Positions 36,461 to 46,145 of a DNA stretch of 64,000 nt are shown here, piece after piece. The notes under the pieces are model-generated. The model ran no database searches. It was given only the letters and a program-made list of their open reading frames with translations, and was not told the DNA's origin. Numbering within the stretch: position 1 is the stretch's first letter; each line of letters starts with the position of its first letter. The position numbers were made by a program, and so were the translations under genes. The stretch is from Acetobacter estunensis (GTDB taxonomy: Bacteria > Pseudomonadota > Alphaproteobacteria > Acetobacterales > Acetobacteraceae), in NCBI RefSeq assembly GCF_011516945.1, contig NZ_WOTH01000007.1, positions 53,595-117,594 of the forward strand. The letters run 5' to 3'.

Positions 36461-38260
36461 TCACTTCCTGTTGATGGGAGAGCAGGCATGTGAGAGCCAT
36501 GCAGCCGTCTCCGCAGGCAGCAGCGGACCGACCTTTTTCAGCACCTGCGCATGATATTCATCGAGCCGCGCCGCATCGTCCGCGCCCAGCAGTTCCACAT
36601 CGATCAGACGTTTGTCGAAGGGCGCCAGAGTCAGCGTTTCGAATGACAGGAACATGCGGTTTTCCGGTCCCGGCTCGGGAGCGGTGACCAGCACGAGCGT
36701 TTCCAGCCGGATGCCGAATGCGCCGGGGCGGTAATAACCCGGCTCGTTGGAAACGATCATGCCCGGTTCGAGCGCTACCTTGTTGGCCATCTTGGAGATG
36801 CGCTGCGGACCCTCATGCACGGACAGATAGCTGCCCACTCCATGACCGGTGCCATGATCGAAATCGAGCCGTCCCTCCCACAGCGCGAGTCGGGCGAGGG
36901 CATCGAGGGCGCTCCCCGGCGCGCATTGGGGAAAGACGGCCGCTCCCAGTCGGAGGTTGCCCTTGAGCACGCGGGTGAAGGCGGCCTTCACTTCGGCAGG
37001 CGGTGTGCCCGACCCGGTCCAGACCGTGCGGGTTATGTCGGTGGTGCCGTCAGGATACTGGCCGCCGCTGTCGATCAGACACACCGTATCGGCTTCGATG
37101 GTGCGGTCCGTCTCCGGTGTGACGCGGTAATGGATGATCGCTCCGTTCGGACCCGCACCGGCTATGGTGTCGAACGAGTCGCCGCGATAATCCGGGGCTT
37201 CGGCGCGAAAGGCGGCAAGCTGCTTCACCAACCCCAGTTCGGTCGAGCCTATGGCGTGCTGGTCCATCCAGTGCAGGAAGCGACAGACCGCCACGGCATC
37301 GCGCAGATGGGCGGTACGGGCGCCCTGCTGTTCCACGTCGTTCTTGCGGGCGCGGGGAAGGGCGCAGGGATCGTTCGCCTCCACGATCCGGGCATCGTGC
37401 CGTTCCAGTACCTGCGTGAACCATACGGGCGTTGTCGTGGGATCGAGAGCGACGGTTTTCTTCCCCAATGCGGCCAGAGACGCTTCGAGGTGCGCTGGTG
37501 GAAGGATGGAGACTTCGCTTCCCAGGCCGTCGCGCACATCGGTCGCCACTCGGTCAGGCTCCACAAACAGGTCCACACGGGCATCGCGGTGCAGGATGGC
37601 AAAGGCGAGCACAACCGGCGTGCAGGGCACGTCCGCTCCACGAATGTTGAGCAGCCACGCCACCGATGTCGTATCGGCGAGAACAACGGCGTCCTGCCCA
37701 TCCTGCGCAAGATCGGCGGCCAGCGCACCCCGCTTGGCGGTACTTGTCTCTCCTGCGAAGGCAAGCGGATGAAGGATGACAGGGGAATGTGGCGCGGCTG
37801 GACGATCTGCCCACACACGGTCGATCAGATTTTCGGAAGTGGGGACGAGGTTCGCACCGGATTGGGCGAAGGTGTTCAGTGTTGCAGCGCTGATGATACG
37901 CGGGTCGTAGCCGATACGCTCGGCCGGGGTAGCGTGGTCTTTCAGCCATTCTTGTGGCGGGGTCTGGCTGATGTGCAGCCGGTCCCATATTTCGCCGTCC
38001 ACCTGATCGTCCATCTGGGTGATGTAGCGTCCGTCCGAGAAGACGGCCGCCCGCTCACGCAGAACGATCGCCAGTCCCGCGCTGCCGGTGAAGCCCGTGA
38101 TCCATGCCAGACGTTCGGCGCAGGCAGGTGTGTATTCGCCCAGATATTCATCGCTGTGGGGAACGATCAGGCCCGCGAGATCGTGTTCCTCCATGAGCGC
38201 GCGGAGGCGGCGCAGCCGATCTCCCATAGTGTCCGCTGAAGAGTGGGGAGCTTCGGCCAT
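36461..38260 (-). CDS. Xaa-Pro aminopeptidase (aminopeptidase P, M24B)
   Basis: 599 aa, the length of the three-domain bacterial/eukaryotic aminopeptidase P. Two creatinase-like N-terminal domains (HSDEYLGEYTP near residue 35, FSDGRYITQ near residue 74) precede the pita-bread catalytic domain at about 310-530. The metal ligands are seen as LIDSGGQYPDGTTDITRT, the His in FDHGTGHGVGSYLSVHEGP and NEPGYYRPGAFGIRLET. It removes N-terminal residues before Pro. There is no signal peptide, so it is cytoplasmic. The isocitrate dehydrogenase gene lies 73 bases downstream. Confidence 0.95.
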   Translation of the reverse strand: MAEAPHSSADTMGDRLRRLRALMEEHDLAGLIVPHSDEYLGEYTPACAERLAWITGFTGSAGLAIVLRERAAVFSDGRYITQMDDQVDGEIWDRLHISQTPPQEWLKDHATPAERIGYDPRIISAATLNTFAQSGANLVPTSENLIDRVWADRPAAPHSPVILHPLAFAGETSTAKRGALAADLAQDGQDAVVLADTTSVAWLLNIRGADVPCTPVVLAFAILHRDARVDLFVEPDRVATDVRDGLGSEVSILPPAHLEASLAALGKKTVALDPTTTPVWFTQVLERHDARIVEANDPCALPRARKNDVEQQGARTAHLRDAVAVCRFLHWMDQHAIGSTELGLVKQLAAFRAEAPDYRGDSFDTIAGAGPNGAIIHYRVTPETDRTIEADTVCLIDSGGQYPDGTTDITRTVWTGSGTPPAEVKAAFTRVLKGNLRLGAAVFPQCAPGSALDALARLALWEGRLDFDHGTGHGVGSYLSVHEGPQRISKMANKVALEPGMIVSNEPGYYRPGAFGIRLETLVLVTAPEPGPENRMFLSFETLTLAPFDKRLIDVELLGADDAARLDEYHAQVLKKVGPLLPAETAAWLSHACSPINRK

Positions 38261-38311
38261 AAGTAAGGTATCTCCTTGCTGGGCGGGATTATGAGGACGC
38301 GTTTGGACGTT

Positions 38312-39805
38312 TCAGCCCTTGGAAGGCGCAGCCACCGGCGTTGCCTGCGAATGGGTGACAGGAGGCGTGGTTTTCTCCAACCAACCACCTTGGAATCCAG
38401 CCCGCTCCAGTCCCGTGCGGATATAGGGGCTGCGCTTCATCACGTTCCACACAAGACCGCTGCGCCAGTTTTCGATCATCAGCAGAATGGGACCCTGATC
38501 GATGCCGACATATTCCTTGTCCGACCAATAGGATTTGCCGTCCTTGAAGGTTGGATTGAACGCATCGACGAAACCATAACGCCCATAAATCTGGCCGCCA
38601 TAAAGTGTTTTCATATTGCGAAGTGTGGGCAGCACGATCTCGGGCGCGAAGGCAATCGAGCCGGCGGCGGCTGTGGGAGCGATGGTGCCGTCATCCTGTG
38701 TGTAGTCGCGACCGGTACCGCGAGCGGAATAAGAAAGGAAGTGACGCTTCTGACCGTCCACGTCCCGATCCGTCTCTCCCGGTCCATCGGAGGCCGTCAG
38801 CCCCCATACATTGGCGCCGTAGCCCTGCCATTTTCCGGGATTGGCAATGGCGTAGGCACGCTGGGCGTAGGCGGCGCGACGGCTGTTCTCGAAATAGTCG
38901 ATGTTCTTGGTGCGGACCCATTCATCCTGAATACCGCGAAAGTCGATCCATGCGTGGCTGTACTGATGACCGAAAAGAGGAGCAAAGTTCAGGAACGTCT
39001 GGCCGTTGGAATCGCCCCAGCGTTTGTCATTGGTCGAGATCCAGGCCTGCCATGAGGCGGCCTGCAATGGAGACGAAGGGGAGGCGAGGCCGAGGATATA
39101 GACCATCATCCCCTCGCTATAGCCCTCCCAGTAATTGGCGATGAACTGGTGCTCCGGACTCCATCCCATGCTCAGTCGGTTGTCGGGGCGGCGCATCCAC
39201 TGCCAGTCCACATTGCGGTAAAGTTGGTCGGCGAGGGAGCGGATCTGTTGTTCGGTTGAGGTGTCGCGGTCGTAGAAGGATTGAGCGAACAGCACGCCCT
39301 GCATCAGCAGCGCGGTGTCGATGCTGGACAGTTCGATATCGTGATTGAAGCGCAGGCCGGTCTGGTTGTTCAGAAAATGATAGAAAAAGCCGTGAAACCC
39401 GGCGGCATCGTCCGGCGTATCGTTCTGGGGAAGTTGTGAGAGATAGCGGAGCGTGACCAGTGTACGGTCAGCGGCGTCTTCGCGGGTGATATAGTGGCGG
39501 CTTGCTCCGATACCGTAGGCTGTCAGGCCGAAACCGATAGATGCCACGCTGGCGAAGGTCTGGGGAGAGGGATAGCGGTCCGGCACGAGGCCAGTGCGTG
39601 GATCGGATGCGTCCCAGAACCAGCGAAAGGTGCGCTGCTCGAGATCGTCGATCAGCGCCGCGTCCGAACAGTTTCCGGAGCACGCTGTGGTAGAAGAAGG
39701 AGGCGGGGCGTCTTGAGCGGCCTGAGCCGGGAAAAGAGGAGCTGGCGCACATGCCAGCAGCATGAAGGCTGCGCTGGCCCGCAGTCTGGCTCTACGAACA
39801 CTCAT
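38312..39805 (-). CDS. Periplasmic GH144/glycoamylase-domain protein
   Basis: 497 aa. A signal sequence spans about 1-30; it contains LLAC, so either lipoprotein processing at Cys19 or Sec cleavage near AQA is possible. The catalytic domain matches the Pfam Glycoamylase family: FRWFWDASDPRTGLVPDR near residue 50, IDTALLMQG, SMGWSPEHQFIANYWEGYSE (partial), LSYSARGTGRDYTQDDG and YVGIDQGPILLMIENW. Relatives are endo-beta-1,2-glucanases (GH144) or uncharacterised. A role with cyclic or linear beta-glucans in the envelope is inference. A good GGGGACAGG ribosome site precedes the ATG at 39805. Confidence 0.88.
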   Translation of the reverse strand: MSVRRARLRASAAFMLLACAPAPLFPAQAAQDAPPPSSTTACSGNCSDAALIDDLEQRTFRWFWDASDPRTGLVPDRYPSPQTFASVASIGFGLTAYGIGASRHYITREDAADRTLVTLRYLSQLPQNDTPDDAAGFHGFFYHFLNNQTGLRFNHDIELSSIDTALLMQGVLFAQSFYDRDTSTEQQIRSLADQLYRNVDWQWMRRPDNRLSMGWSPEHQFIANYWEGYSEGMMVYILGLASPSSPLQAASWQAWISTNDKRWGDSNGQTFLNFAPLFGHQYSHAWIDFRGIQDEWVRTKNIDYFENSRRAAYAQRAYAIANPGKWQGYGANVWGLTASDGPGETDRDVDGQKRHFLSYSARGTGRDYTQDDGTIAPTAAAGSIAFAPEIVLPTLRNMKTLYGGQIYGRYGFVDAFNPTFKDGKSYWSDKEYVGIDQGPILLMIENWRSGLVWNVMKRSPYIRTGLERAGFQGGWLEKTTPPVTHSQATPVAAPSKG

Positions 39806-40098
39806 CCTGTCCCCGTTTTCATCGTTGTGTGATCCGGCTGCCGATGTGCGGCGGCGTGCCACATTAGGATGGTCATGCACGCAGGAGAAGGGGACGGACG
39901 TTTGGAGGGGCGGGAAAGTATTCCGGGTTCGCCGTGCGTTTTCGCTTGTGTTCCAGACGGCGATCTGTGCAGAGTCGAATTCGACGGATGCTTTTATCCG
40001 GGTTTTCGACGCATGCTGCGTTCATCATCCCTCTAAAAGTTAGTGTTTTCGTGCGTGTTTTACGTGCGACCGTCGTGTTGAGAAGAAGGAGCCTTGTT
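39806..40098 (+). promoter_or_regulatory. Divergent intergenic region and cold-shock gene leader
   Basis: No gene is seen in these 293 bases. Toward the cold-shock gene there is a perfect 12-bp palindrome GTCGAATTCGAC (39974-39985), a hairpin CGGAT/ATCCG (39985-40000) and an imperfect direct repeat TTCGACGGATGC / TTCGACGCATGC (39981 and 40005, 11 of 12 matching). Long structured leaders are usual for cold-shock genes; that this is one is inference. The ribosome site AGAAGGAG lies just before the ATG. Confidence 0.4.
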
Positions 40099-40305
40099 AT
40101 GTCAAAAGGCACCGTAAAGTGGTTCGATACTGCCAAGGGTTATGGCTTCATCAAGCCTGAGGACGGAACGAAAGACATTTTCGTTCACGTTTCGGCTGTT
40201 GAGCGTTCCGGAATGGGAACTCTGTCCGAAGGTCAGGAAGTTTCCTATGACGTCGAAGCTGGCCGTAATGGCAAGGAATCGGCGGTGAATCTTCAGGCTG
40301 CGTAA
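40099..40305 (+). CDS. Cold-shock domain protein (CspA family)
   Basis: 68 aa, one cold-shock domain. The nucleic-acid-binding motifs RNP1 (KGYGFI, residues 13-18) and RNP2 (DIFVHVSAV, residues 26-34) are intact, and the start MSKGTVKWFD is typical. It binds single-stranded RNA/DNA and acts as an RNA chaperone. A longer frame upstream to 39934 is only leader. AGAAGGAG precedes the ATG at 40099, and a UUCG-loop terminator follows. Confidence 0.96.
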   Translation: MSKGTVKWFDTAKGYGFIKPEDGTKDIFVHVSAVERSGMGTLSEGQEVSYDVEAGRNGKESAVNLQAA

Positions 40306-40326
40306 AGCGCCGGGATTTCCGACCAG

Positions 40327-40351
40327 AAGCCGTCCTTCGGGACGGCTTTTT
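40327..40351 (+). terminator. Terminator of the cold-shock gene
   Basis: AAGCCGTCC (40327-40335) and GGACGGCTT (40340-40348) close a TTCG tetraloop, followed by a T-run. This is a textbook intrinsic terminator, and it also ends 19 bases before the stop of the convergent lipoprotein gene. Confidence 0.93.
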
Positions 40352-40369
40352 GCGTTTATGGAGGTAGGA

Positions 40370-40522
40370 TCACTGCGATTGTCCGCAGACGGTTTTCTCA
40401 CCCGGCAGATGATCGAAATTGCATGAAAGCGCTGCATCCGTCGGCGTAGGGGGCGATGGTCTGTCACAGCAGGCCCCAAGAGAAATAAGCGCTGCGATGA
40501 GGAAGAGGTGACGCTTCTTCAC
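40370..40522 (-). CDS. Tiny lipoprotein, 50 aa
   Basis: Read from a GTG at 40520-40522 to a TGA at 40370-40372. The sequence starts MKKRHLFLIAALISLGACC: two lysines and an arginine, a hydrophobic core and a lipobox LGAC with the lipidated Cys at residue 18. The mature part of about 32 residues is Pro-rich and has two further cysteines (LSCNFD, TVCGQ) that could form a disulfide. GAGGG lies 7-11 bases before the start. It follows the 34-aa peptide gene by 11 bases. No family recognised; size and charge recall entericidin-like lipoproteins. Confidence 0.65.
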   Translation of the reverse strand: MKKRHLFLIAALISLGACCDRPSPPTPTDAALSCNFDHLPGEKTVCGQSQ

Positions 40523-40533
40523 GAAATTCCCTC

Positions 40534-40638
40534 TCACACCAGTTGGGCCAATGGCCGGACGATGTTCCAGATGCTCCGGCCTGCGACGGAGAGGATAAGG
40601 GCCACGATAGCCAGCGCTATGAGAGGCTTCTTTTTCAT
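40534..40638 (-). CDS. Tiny single-helix membrane peptide, 34 aa
   Basis: Read from ATG at 40636-40638 to TGA at 40534-40536. It begins MKKKPLIALAIVALILSVAG, a lysine-rich start and one hydrophobic helix, then SIWNIVRPL. GGAGAGA is positioned 5-11 bases before the ATG. It has no lipobox, so it probably stays as an inner-membrane peptide, with type I toxin-like or regulatory character possible but unproven. The 50-aa lipoprotein gene follows after 11 bases, suggesting a two-gene mRNA. Confidence 0.55.
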   Translation of the reverse strand: MKKKPLIALAIVALILSVAGRSIWNIVRPLAQLV

Positions 40639-40925
40639 GATGGTCTCTCCGTTCTTCGGTGGAGGCGTGAATTGGGTGGCTGGTCGATGAGTTTATCCAG
40701 CAAGCCTGATGATAAAAGCCTCTTGCGTCTTTGATGGAACTTTTCTCGGTAGTGCTTGTGAAGCGTTTCCTACCCCTGACTTGTCATGCAGAGGCAGGGC
40801 AATGCGAAAATGCTTCCGTTGCACTTATCATTTAGTAGCGGACAGACTGCACATCGACATATGCAATCGCGACCATGTGGAGAGACCCAATCAAGGCAGT
40901 CCACGTGGTCACATTGCCCAATGCT

Positions 40926-42200
40926 TCAGGCCGCTGCTTCCGCCATGCCGCGCACGTTGTCGGACACCACTGGAAGCGGCACTTCCGCCAACAGTGTTTT
41001 CAGAGCCGCAACCATCTGATCCATCATCTCGTCTGTGTGAAACGGGCCGGGCGTAAGCCGCAGACGTTCCGTTCCCTGCGGCACGGTCGGATAGTTGATG
41101 GGTGTGGCGTACAGCCCGTATTCGTTGAGCAGACGGCGGCTGATGATCTTGCAGCGCTCGGCATCGCCCACAGGCACCGGAACGATATGGCTTGGCGTCA
41201 TGGTGAAGGGCACGCCAGCCGCCCGCATCTTTGCGCGGAAGGTGTTTACGCGCTCGAACATTTTCTCACGCCGCCAGTTCTGGGCGCGCACCATTTTCAC
41301 ACTCGTCAACGCAGCCGCGACGACTGATGGCGGAAGAGAGGTGGTGAAGATAAATCCCGATGCGGCTGAGCGGAGATAATCCACGATGGAGGCGGAAGCG
41401 GTGATGTAACCACCATGCACACCGAACCCTTTGGCCAGTGTGCCCTCAATGATGTCCACCTGATCGGACACGTCATCACGGTCCGTAACGCCGCCACCCT
41501 GTTCGCCGTACAGGCCAACCGCGTGGACCTCATCGATATAGGTCAGGGCGTTGTAGCGACGGGCCAGCGCGCAGATGCCTGCGATGTCCGAGATGTCGCC
41601 GTCCATGGAATAGACGCTCTCGAACGCAATCAACTTGGGGGCATCGACCGGGGCCGCTGCAAGTTTGGCTTCGAGGTCTGCCAGATCGTTGTGTTCGAAA
41701 ATGATGGTCGTGGACCCACGCGCACCCTTGATGCCCGCGATCATGGAGGCATGGTTCAGGCGGTCGGAGAAACAGATCCAGCCCGGCATGGAGGTGAGGA
41801 TCGTCTGCAGGCTGGCCTGATTGGAAACATAGCCGGAGGTAAAGAGCAGCCCCGCTTCCTTGCCGTGAAGGGACGCCAGTTCCGCTTCGAGCGCTTTGTG
41901 CAGCGGGCTTGTGCCGGCGATGTTGCGGGTTCCGCCAGCGCCTGCACCATGTTCACGAATGGCGCTGATGGCCGCCTCGCACACTTCCGGCTCCACGCCC
42001 ATGCCGAGATAGTCGTTGGAGGACCACACCACGACTTCACGGCCCTGCGGAATATCGGCCAATTCTTCTTCATAGACCGGGTAGCGGGCCGCATCACGGG
42101 CAAGGGGAGTGAAGGTCCGGTAACGTCCCTGTCTGCGGATATCCGCCAAAGCATCGTCACAAAAATCGTAAAACGGGTGTCTCGCGTTACGAATACTCAC
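40926..42200 (-). CDS. hemA: 5-aminolevulinate synthase
   Basis: 424 aa from GTG at 42200, which has AGGAG 10 bases upstream; ATGs at 42239 or 42266 are alternatives. It condenses glycine and succinyl-CoA to 5-aminolevulinate using PLP, the alphaproteobacterial entry to heme. Family features are [10 protein letters not shown] near residue 60, [14 protein letters not shown] near residue 90, [15 protein letters not shown] near residue 220 and the PLP lysine in [13 protein letters not shown] near residue 252. The product feeds HemB, encoded at 14387-15382. Confidence 0.95.
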   Translation of the reverse strand: MSIRNARHPFYDFCDDALADIRRQGRYRTFTPLARDAARYPVYEEELADIPQGREVVVWSSNDYLGMGVEPEVCEAAISAIREHGAGAGGTRNIAGTSPLHKALEAELASLHGKEAGLLFTSGYVSNQASLQTILTSMPGWICFSDRLNHASMIAGIKGARGSTTIIFEHNDLADLEAKLAAAPVDAPKLIAFESVYSMDGDISDIAGICALARRYNALTYIDEVHAVGLYGEQGGGVTDRDDVSDQVDIIEGTLAKGFGVHGGYITASASIVDYLRSAASGFIFTTSLPPSVVAAALTSVKMVRAQNWRREKMFERVNTFRAKMRAAGVPFTMTPSHIVPVPVGDAERCKIISRRLLNEYGLYATPINYPTVPQGTERLRLTPGPFHTDEMMDQMVAALKTLLAEVPLPVVSDNVRGMAEAAA

Positions 42201-42452
42201 CCTGCTCCACTCCTGTTCGGGCCTTTCCGCACGGTCCATTTCTCTCTTCCCAAGCCGAAAAGCCAAGGATTCAAGAGAGTCATGAAGATTTCTTCAGTGG
42301 GCCAAGCCCCTGAGAACATGCAAAATCCGGCTCTGCCTTCTGTCGACGATCTCCGGCCGGTCCGAAGCCGTCTCCCATGTGCCGTTTGTTCCCAGATACA
42401 ATCGGGACACGCGCACCTACAACCCGCAACACTTACTGGTTATCGGGAAATG

Positions 42453-42986
42453 TCAGCGAACATACACCTGCACCCGCGGACTCGCCACACTCGAATCCGG
42501 CATGGCCGACATCTCCACTTGTGCGGGATCGGCTCCGGCCCCCACGATGGTGTCCGCAATAGGCTGTCCTTCTTCGGCCAGAACACGCTGAAGAGCGTCG
42601 CGCGTGGCGTCTTCGCTGATGCCCGGCGGGGCCAGAACACGCACAAGAAAAAGGATGTTCGGTTTGCGGTCGAGGGCTTTGCGCGTCACGGTTTGGACGG
42701 CGCTTTCCCACTGTGACCGGGGCGTTCCGGCCAGCACTTCGATCAGTGGGGGGATGGGCGGCGGACCGGGCGGCGGCGGCGGAATATAGACTTTTGGCGG
42801 TCGACTCGCATTGGGGTCGAATGTCCGCTGATCGAGCAGCTTGCATCCGGCAAGAAATCCCGCTCCCCCGATCAGGCCGCCACGCAACACATGGCGACGG
42901 GTGGCCTGCGGTTTCACCTTCACCGCTGACGGCGTATCTCGTCTGCGAGAGCGGAACAAAAAGGAGGCAGGGAAGGGGTGCGGCAT
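42453..42986 (-). CDS. Tat-type lipoprotein of unknown function
   Basis: 177 aa. Near residue 32 a twin-arginine signal (TRRHVLRGGLIGGAGFLAGC) ends in a lipobox Cys, so the protein is probably folded, exported by Tat and lipidated. A proline run (PPPPPGPPPIPP) follows, likely a wall-spanning or flexible linker. A small C-terminal domain of about 105 residues shows two alternating helix-strand units (ESAVQTVTRKAL, NILFLVRVLAP, RDALQRVLAEEG, RVQVYVR). No known family. The start at 42986 is tentative because the signal lies 30 residues in. Confidence 0.72.
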   Translation of the reverse strand: MPHPFPASFLFRSRRRDTPSAVKVKPQATRRHVLRGGLIGGAGFLAGCKLLDQRTFDPNASRPPKVYIPPPPPGPPPIPPLIEVLAGTPRSQWESAVQTVTRKALDRKPNILFLVRVLAPPGISEDATRDALQRVLAEEGQPIADTIVGAGADPAQVEMSAMPDSSVASPRVQVYVR

Positions 42987-43135
42987 GAGGCAGACGCTTG
43001 CAGGAAGTTGAAGATACGGCAAGCCGTCACCGCACTTGTCGCGGGACCGCTTGGAGCCTATAGCCACGACTGCACGCGATCCACAAGACCCGCAGGAGCC
43101 GCGGCCCCTTCCGACAGGGAGGATTTAGTTCTTCC

Positions 43136-45022
43136 ATGCCTCATGTCTCCGGTTCTTCCCGTCTGACCAGACGTTCTCCCCAACCGCTTGCCGGTGTGAG
43201 GGCGGGCGCAGAGCGGGTTATTCCAGAAGTGTTGTGGGCGGTCACAGCGCTTTTGCGCGATCGCATCCTGCGGTTCGATCCACAGGCGCCGCTCTGGCCG
43301 GATCGGGATCGCCTCGTCGTCTCGTCTCCCTCACTGCTTCCATTGCGCTCGGCTTTTGCATTGGCGGAGACGGCTCCCCCGTCATCCCTTCCGCGCTCGA
43401 CGCAGGACGAACTTTTCGGTCTGGCGGGCGGTCTTCCGGGGCAGGCTATAGCCGCCGCCTCCGGCATGGCGCTGGCGGAACAGCTTCTTGCCCGTCGGTT
43501 TGGGCGCTCGCTGGTGGATCACCGGACGTGGCTGCTGGCGCTTCCCGGCGATCTGGAAACCGGTGTGGCTCTTGAGGCGGCGGTTCTGGCCGGACGCTTC
43601 CGCCTGGAGCGGCTGGCGGTGATCGTTGCAAGTCCTGACGCCGCCTTTCCGGCCACACGGGAAGACCTCACGCGGGCGCTCGATCGTATCGAGGCGTCCG
43701 GGTGGTCCGTGCGCCGCACGAGCGGTGACGATCCCGAGGCTCTGATGAACGCCCTGGCGGGGATCCGCCGCGCCCGCAAGCCGAGTCTGCTTGTCTGCGA
43801 TCCGGGAAAAACACCGCTCGTCCTGCCCTCCGAGCCGACGGTGCCGCGTGGTCAGGCGGCACGACGCACATGGCTTCGCAGGCTCAACCAGCACACACAG
43901 CGCGCCGAATTCGAGCGCATTATGGACAGCCGGACCATTCCGCGTCTGGAAGAGGATTTCCTACGCCTGTGGCGTATGACGCCGCATGACGAACAGGAGG
44001 ACGAAGCCGCTCTCGTTCAGGAGGGGCTTCTGGGGCAGGCGACACTAGCGGATCTGTTGCCCGAACTTGTTTCGCTCATCGGAGGGGCGGAGGCGGCCTC
44101 CCTTCTCGGTGCTCCCACAAAAACTTCGCATCACACCACGCTGGCCTGCGGGCCGCGTGAACCTGCGATGGTGGGGCTCATGAACGGGCTGGCTTTGCAT
44201 GGTGGTTTGCTGCCGTGTGGTGCGGCCCCGCTCTCTTCCGCCGACCGGATGCGTCCGGCCCTCCGATTTGCCTCGCTTGCCCGCAAGCGGTTGCTCTGCG
44301 TTCTGGTCGAAGATTCACCGGACGCGGCAAGCGCCTTGTGGCAGCAGGTGGAGCAACTCGCCAGCCTGCGCGCGATGCCGCATCTGGCGCTTTTCCGTCC
44401 CGCCAATGCGGAGGAAGTGGCTGCTGCGTGGCTCGGTGCGCTGCGGTGGAGTGATGGTCCTTCCGTCATCGTGCTGGGTCGAAACCTGTCCGAGCAGACA
44501 GACGCTTTCTCACTTCCTTCCGCCCGTGCGCGACGGACGGCGCGGGGGCCAGAATGTGGAGGATACGTGCTGGAAGAAGCAACAGGAGGCGCTGGTCGCC
44601 GCAACGTGACGCTCATTGCCTCCGGTCCAGAACTGTCCGTTGCCCGTCAGGCCCGCGCCATGCTGGCGGCGGATGGCATCCGTGTAGCCGTGGTGTCCCT
44701 GCCGTGCTGGGAACTGTTCACACGGCAGGATCGAACCTATCGTGACGCGGTTCTGGGCACGCAGCCGCGCGTCGCGATTGAGGCGGCTTCCGGGTTCGGC
44801 TGGGAGCGCTGGATCGGTGAAAGAGGAGTTTTCATCGGCACGGAAGAATTCGGTATGGCATCGGGGTTCGACCCGCTGTACCAAAGCTTCGGTGTCACGC
44901 CGACTGTCGTCTGTGCGCACGTCCATGCGTGCCTCAACCGGGAGAGTCGAGCGGACCAGACAGGTGGGGCGCAATCGCTCCGTCCGCAAGGACGGCGGAT
45001 GCGCGCCACCACTCCATCGTAA
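43136..45022 (+). CDS. Transketolase-like protein lacking thiamine-site residues
   Basis: 628 aa, near transketolase length (about 660), and aligned with it throughout. The ThDP/Mg motif GDG...N is changed to PGDLETG...S near residues 137-168. The catalytic Glu region reads [19 protein letters not shown] (338-356) where active enzymes have REHAMGAIMNG, so Glu remains but His is Pro. The following THDSIGxGEDGPTHQP loop is replaced by [14 protein letters not shown]. The cofactor site is thus broken although the frame is intact. It lies just upstream of gap and pgk, where many relatives carry a real tkt gene. A pseudoenzyme or regulatory paralogue is my inference. Confidence 0.82.
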   Translation: MPHVSGSSRLTRRSPQPLAGVRAGAERVIPEVLWAVTALLRDRILRFDPQAPLWPDRDRLVVSSPSLLPLRSAFALAETAPPSSLPRSTQDELFGLAGGLPGQAIAAASGMALAEQLLARRFGRSLVDHRTWLLALPGDLETGVALEAAVLAGRFRLERLAVIVASPDAAFPATREDLTRALDRIEASGWSVRRTSGDDPEALMNALAGIRRARKPSLLVCDPGKTPLVLPSEPTVPRGQAARRTWLRRLNQHTQRAEFERIMDSRTIPRLEEDFLRLWRMTPHDEQEDEAALVQEGLLGQATLADLLPELVSLIGGAEAASLLGAPTKTSHHTTLACGPREPAMVGLMNGLALHGGLLPCGAAPLSSADRMRPALRFASLARKRLLCVLVEDSPDAASALWQQVEQLASLRAMPHLALFRPANAEEVAAAWLGALRWSDGPSVIVLGRNLSEQTDAFSLPSARARRTARGPECGGYVLEEATGGAGRRNVTLIASGPELSVARQARAMLAADGIRVAVVSLPCWELFTRQDRTYRDAVLGTQPRVAIEAASGFGWERWIGERGVFIGTEEFGMASGFDPLYQSFGVTPTVVCAHVHACLNRESRADQTGGAQSLRPQGRRMRATTPS

Positions 45023-45083
45023 GGTCAACGACCGGCCTTCTTCACCGAGGGCCTACAACAAGAAAAAGACGGAGAGAGATCTG

Positions 45084-46106
45084 ATGGCAGTCAAAATCGC
45101 GATCAATGGATTCGGTCGCATCGGGCGTCTTGTGCTGCGCGGCATTATCGAGAGCGGTCGCACGGACGTGATCCCCACCGTGATCAACGACCTCGGTAGC
45201 GTCGAGGCCAATGCGCATCTGCTGGCTTATGACAGCATCCATGGCCGCTTCCCGGCCGAGGTGAAGGTGGATGGCAACAAGTTCATCATTGCCGCCAATG
45301 GTCGTACATGGGATCCGATCACCGTTTCCTGCGAACGTGACCCGGCCAAGGTGCCGCTGAGCGGTGTTGACGTGGCCATGGAATGCACGGGCCTGTTCAC
45401 GTCCAAGGAAAAGGCCGCTCCTTTGCTTGCCGCTGGCGCGCGCAAGGTCATCGTCTCGGCTCCGGCCACCGATGTGGACGCCACCATCGTCTACGGTGTG
45501 AATCAGGATGTTCTCACCAAGGACATGACGGTCATCTCCAATGCCTCCTGCACGACCAACTGCCTTGCCCCTGTGGCCAAGGTGCTGGACGACGCCTTTG
45601 GCATCGAACGCGGCTACATGGTGACGATCCATTCCTACACGGGCGATCAGCGCACGGTGGACACGTTGCACAAGGATCTGCGCCGTGCCCGCGCAGCCGG
45701 CCTGAACATGATTCCGACGTCCACGGGTGCCGCCCGCGCTGTCGGTCTCGTGCTGCCGCATCTCAAGGGCAAGCTGGATGGGACGGCCATTCGCGTGCCG
45801 ACCGCCAACGTCTCGCTCGTCTCGCTCGACTTCGTGCCCAAGACCATTCCGGCCTCGGTCGAAGCCGTGAACGAAGCGCTGAAAAAGGCGTCTGAGTCCG
45901 GTCCGCTCAAGGGCATCCTTGGCTACAACACGGCCCCGCTGGTCAGTGGCGATTTCAACCACGCCATCGAGTCCTCCACATTCGACGCAACCCAGACGGC
46001 GCTGGTCGATGGTGGCAAACTTGTGCGCATCTGTTCATGGTACGACAACGAGTGGGGTTTCTCGAACCGCATGTCCGACACGGCGGCGCTCTTCGGCTCA
46101 CTCTGA
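45084..46106 (+). CDS. gap: Glyceraldehyde-3-phosphate dehydrogenase, type I
   Basis: 340 aa. It has the phosphorylating GAPDH layout: Rossmann start [13 protein letters not shown], the NAD-site Asn35-Asp36, the catalytic Cys156 in [12 protein letters not shown] and a His about 27 residues later (THSYTGDQ reads here as IHSYTGDQ). The C-terminus ends with [12 protein letters not shown]. Asn-Asp at 35-36 suits NAD. Start at 45084 follows a GGAGAGAG site. It is 61 bases after the transketolase-like gene and 115 before pgk. Confidence 0.97.
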   Translation: MAVKIAINGFGRIGRLVLRGIIESGRTDVIPTVINDLGSVEANAHLLAYDSIHGRFPAEVKVDGNKFIIAANGRTWDPITVSCERDPAKVPLSGVDVAMECTGLFTSKEKAAPLLAAGARKVIVSAPATDVDATIVYGVNQDVLTKDMTVISNASCTTNCLAPVAKVLDDAFGIERGYMVTIHSYTGDQRTVDTLHKDLRRARAAGLNMIPTSTGAARAVGLVLPHLKGKLDGTAIRVPTANVSLVSLDFVPKTIPASVEAVNEALKKASESGPLKGILGYNTAPLVSGDFNHAIESSTFDATQTALVDGGKLVRICSWYDNEWGFSNRMSDTAALFGSL

Positions 46107-46117
46107 GGGCATAGCGG

Positions 46118-46145
46118 AAGGGGCCTGATCTTGGCCCCTTTCTCC
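46118..46145 (+). terminator. Hairpin between gap and pgk
   Basis: AAGGGGCC (46118-46125) pairs with GGCCCCTT (46133-46140) around 7 nt, followed by TCTCCC. It may cause partial termination so that gap is expressed above pgk. Confidence 0.65.

Noticed and set aside
35500..38239. Long plus-strand ORFs (324 and 474 codons) opposite isocitrate dehydrogenase and aminopeptidase P
   Set aside because: Antisense shadows; no family motifs, no ribosome sites of note.
40640..40925. Plus-strand ORFs in the gap before hemA
   Set aside because: The 115- and 77-codon frames overlap each other, lack ribosome sites and look compositionally random; I see no gene in this 286-base gap.
42267..42452. Possible gene between hemA and the Tat lipoprotein gene
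   Set aside because: Only short overlapping frames exist; the stretch is probably the hemA promoter region and the end of the lipoprotein transcript.
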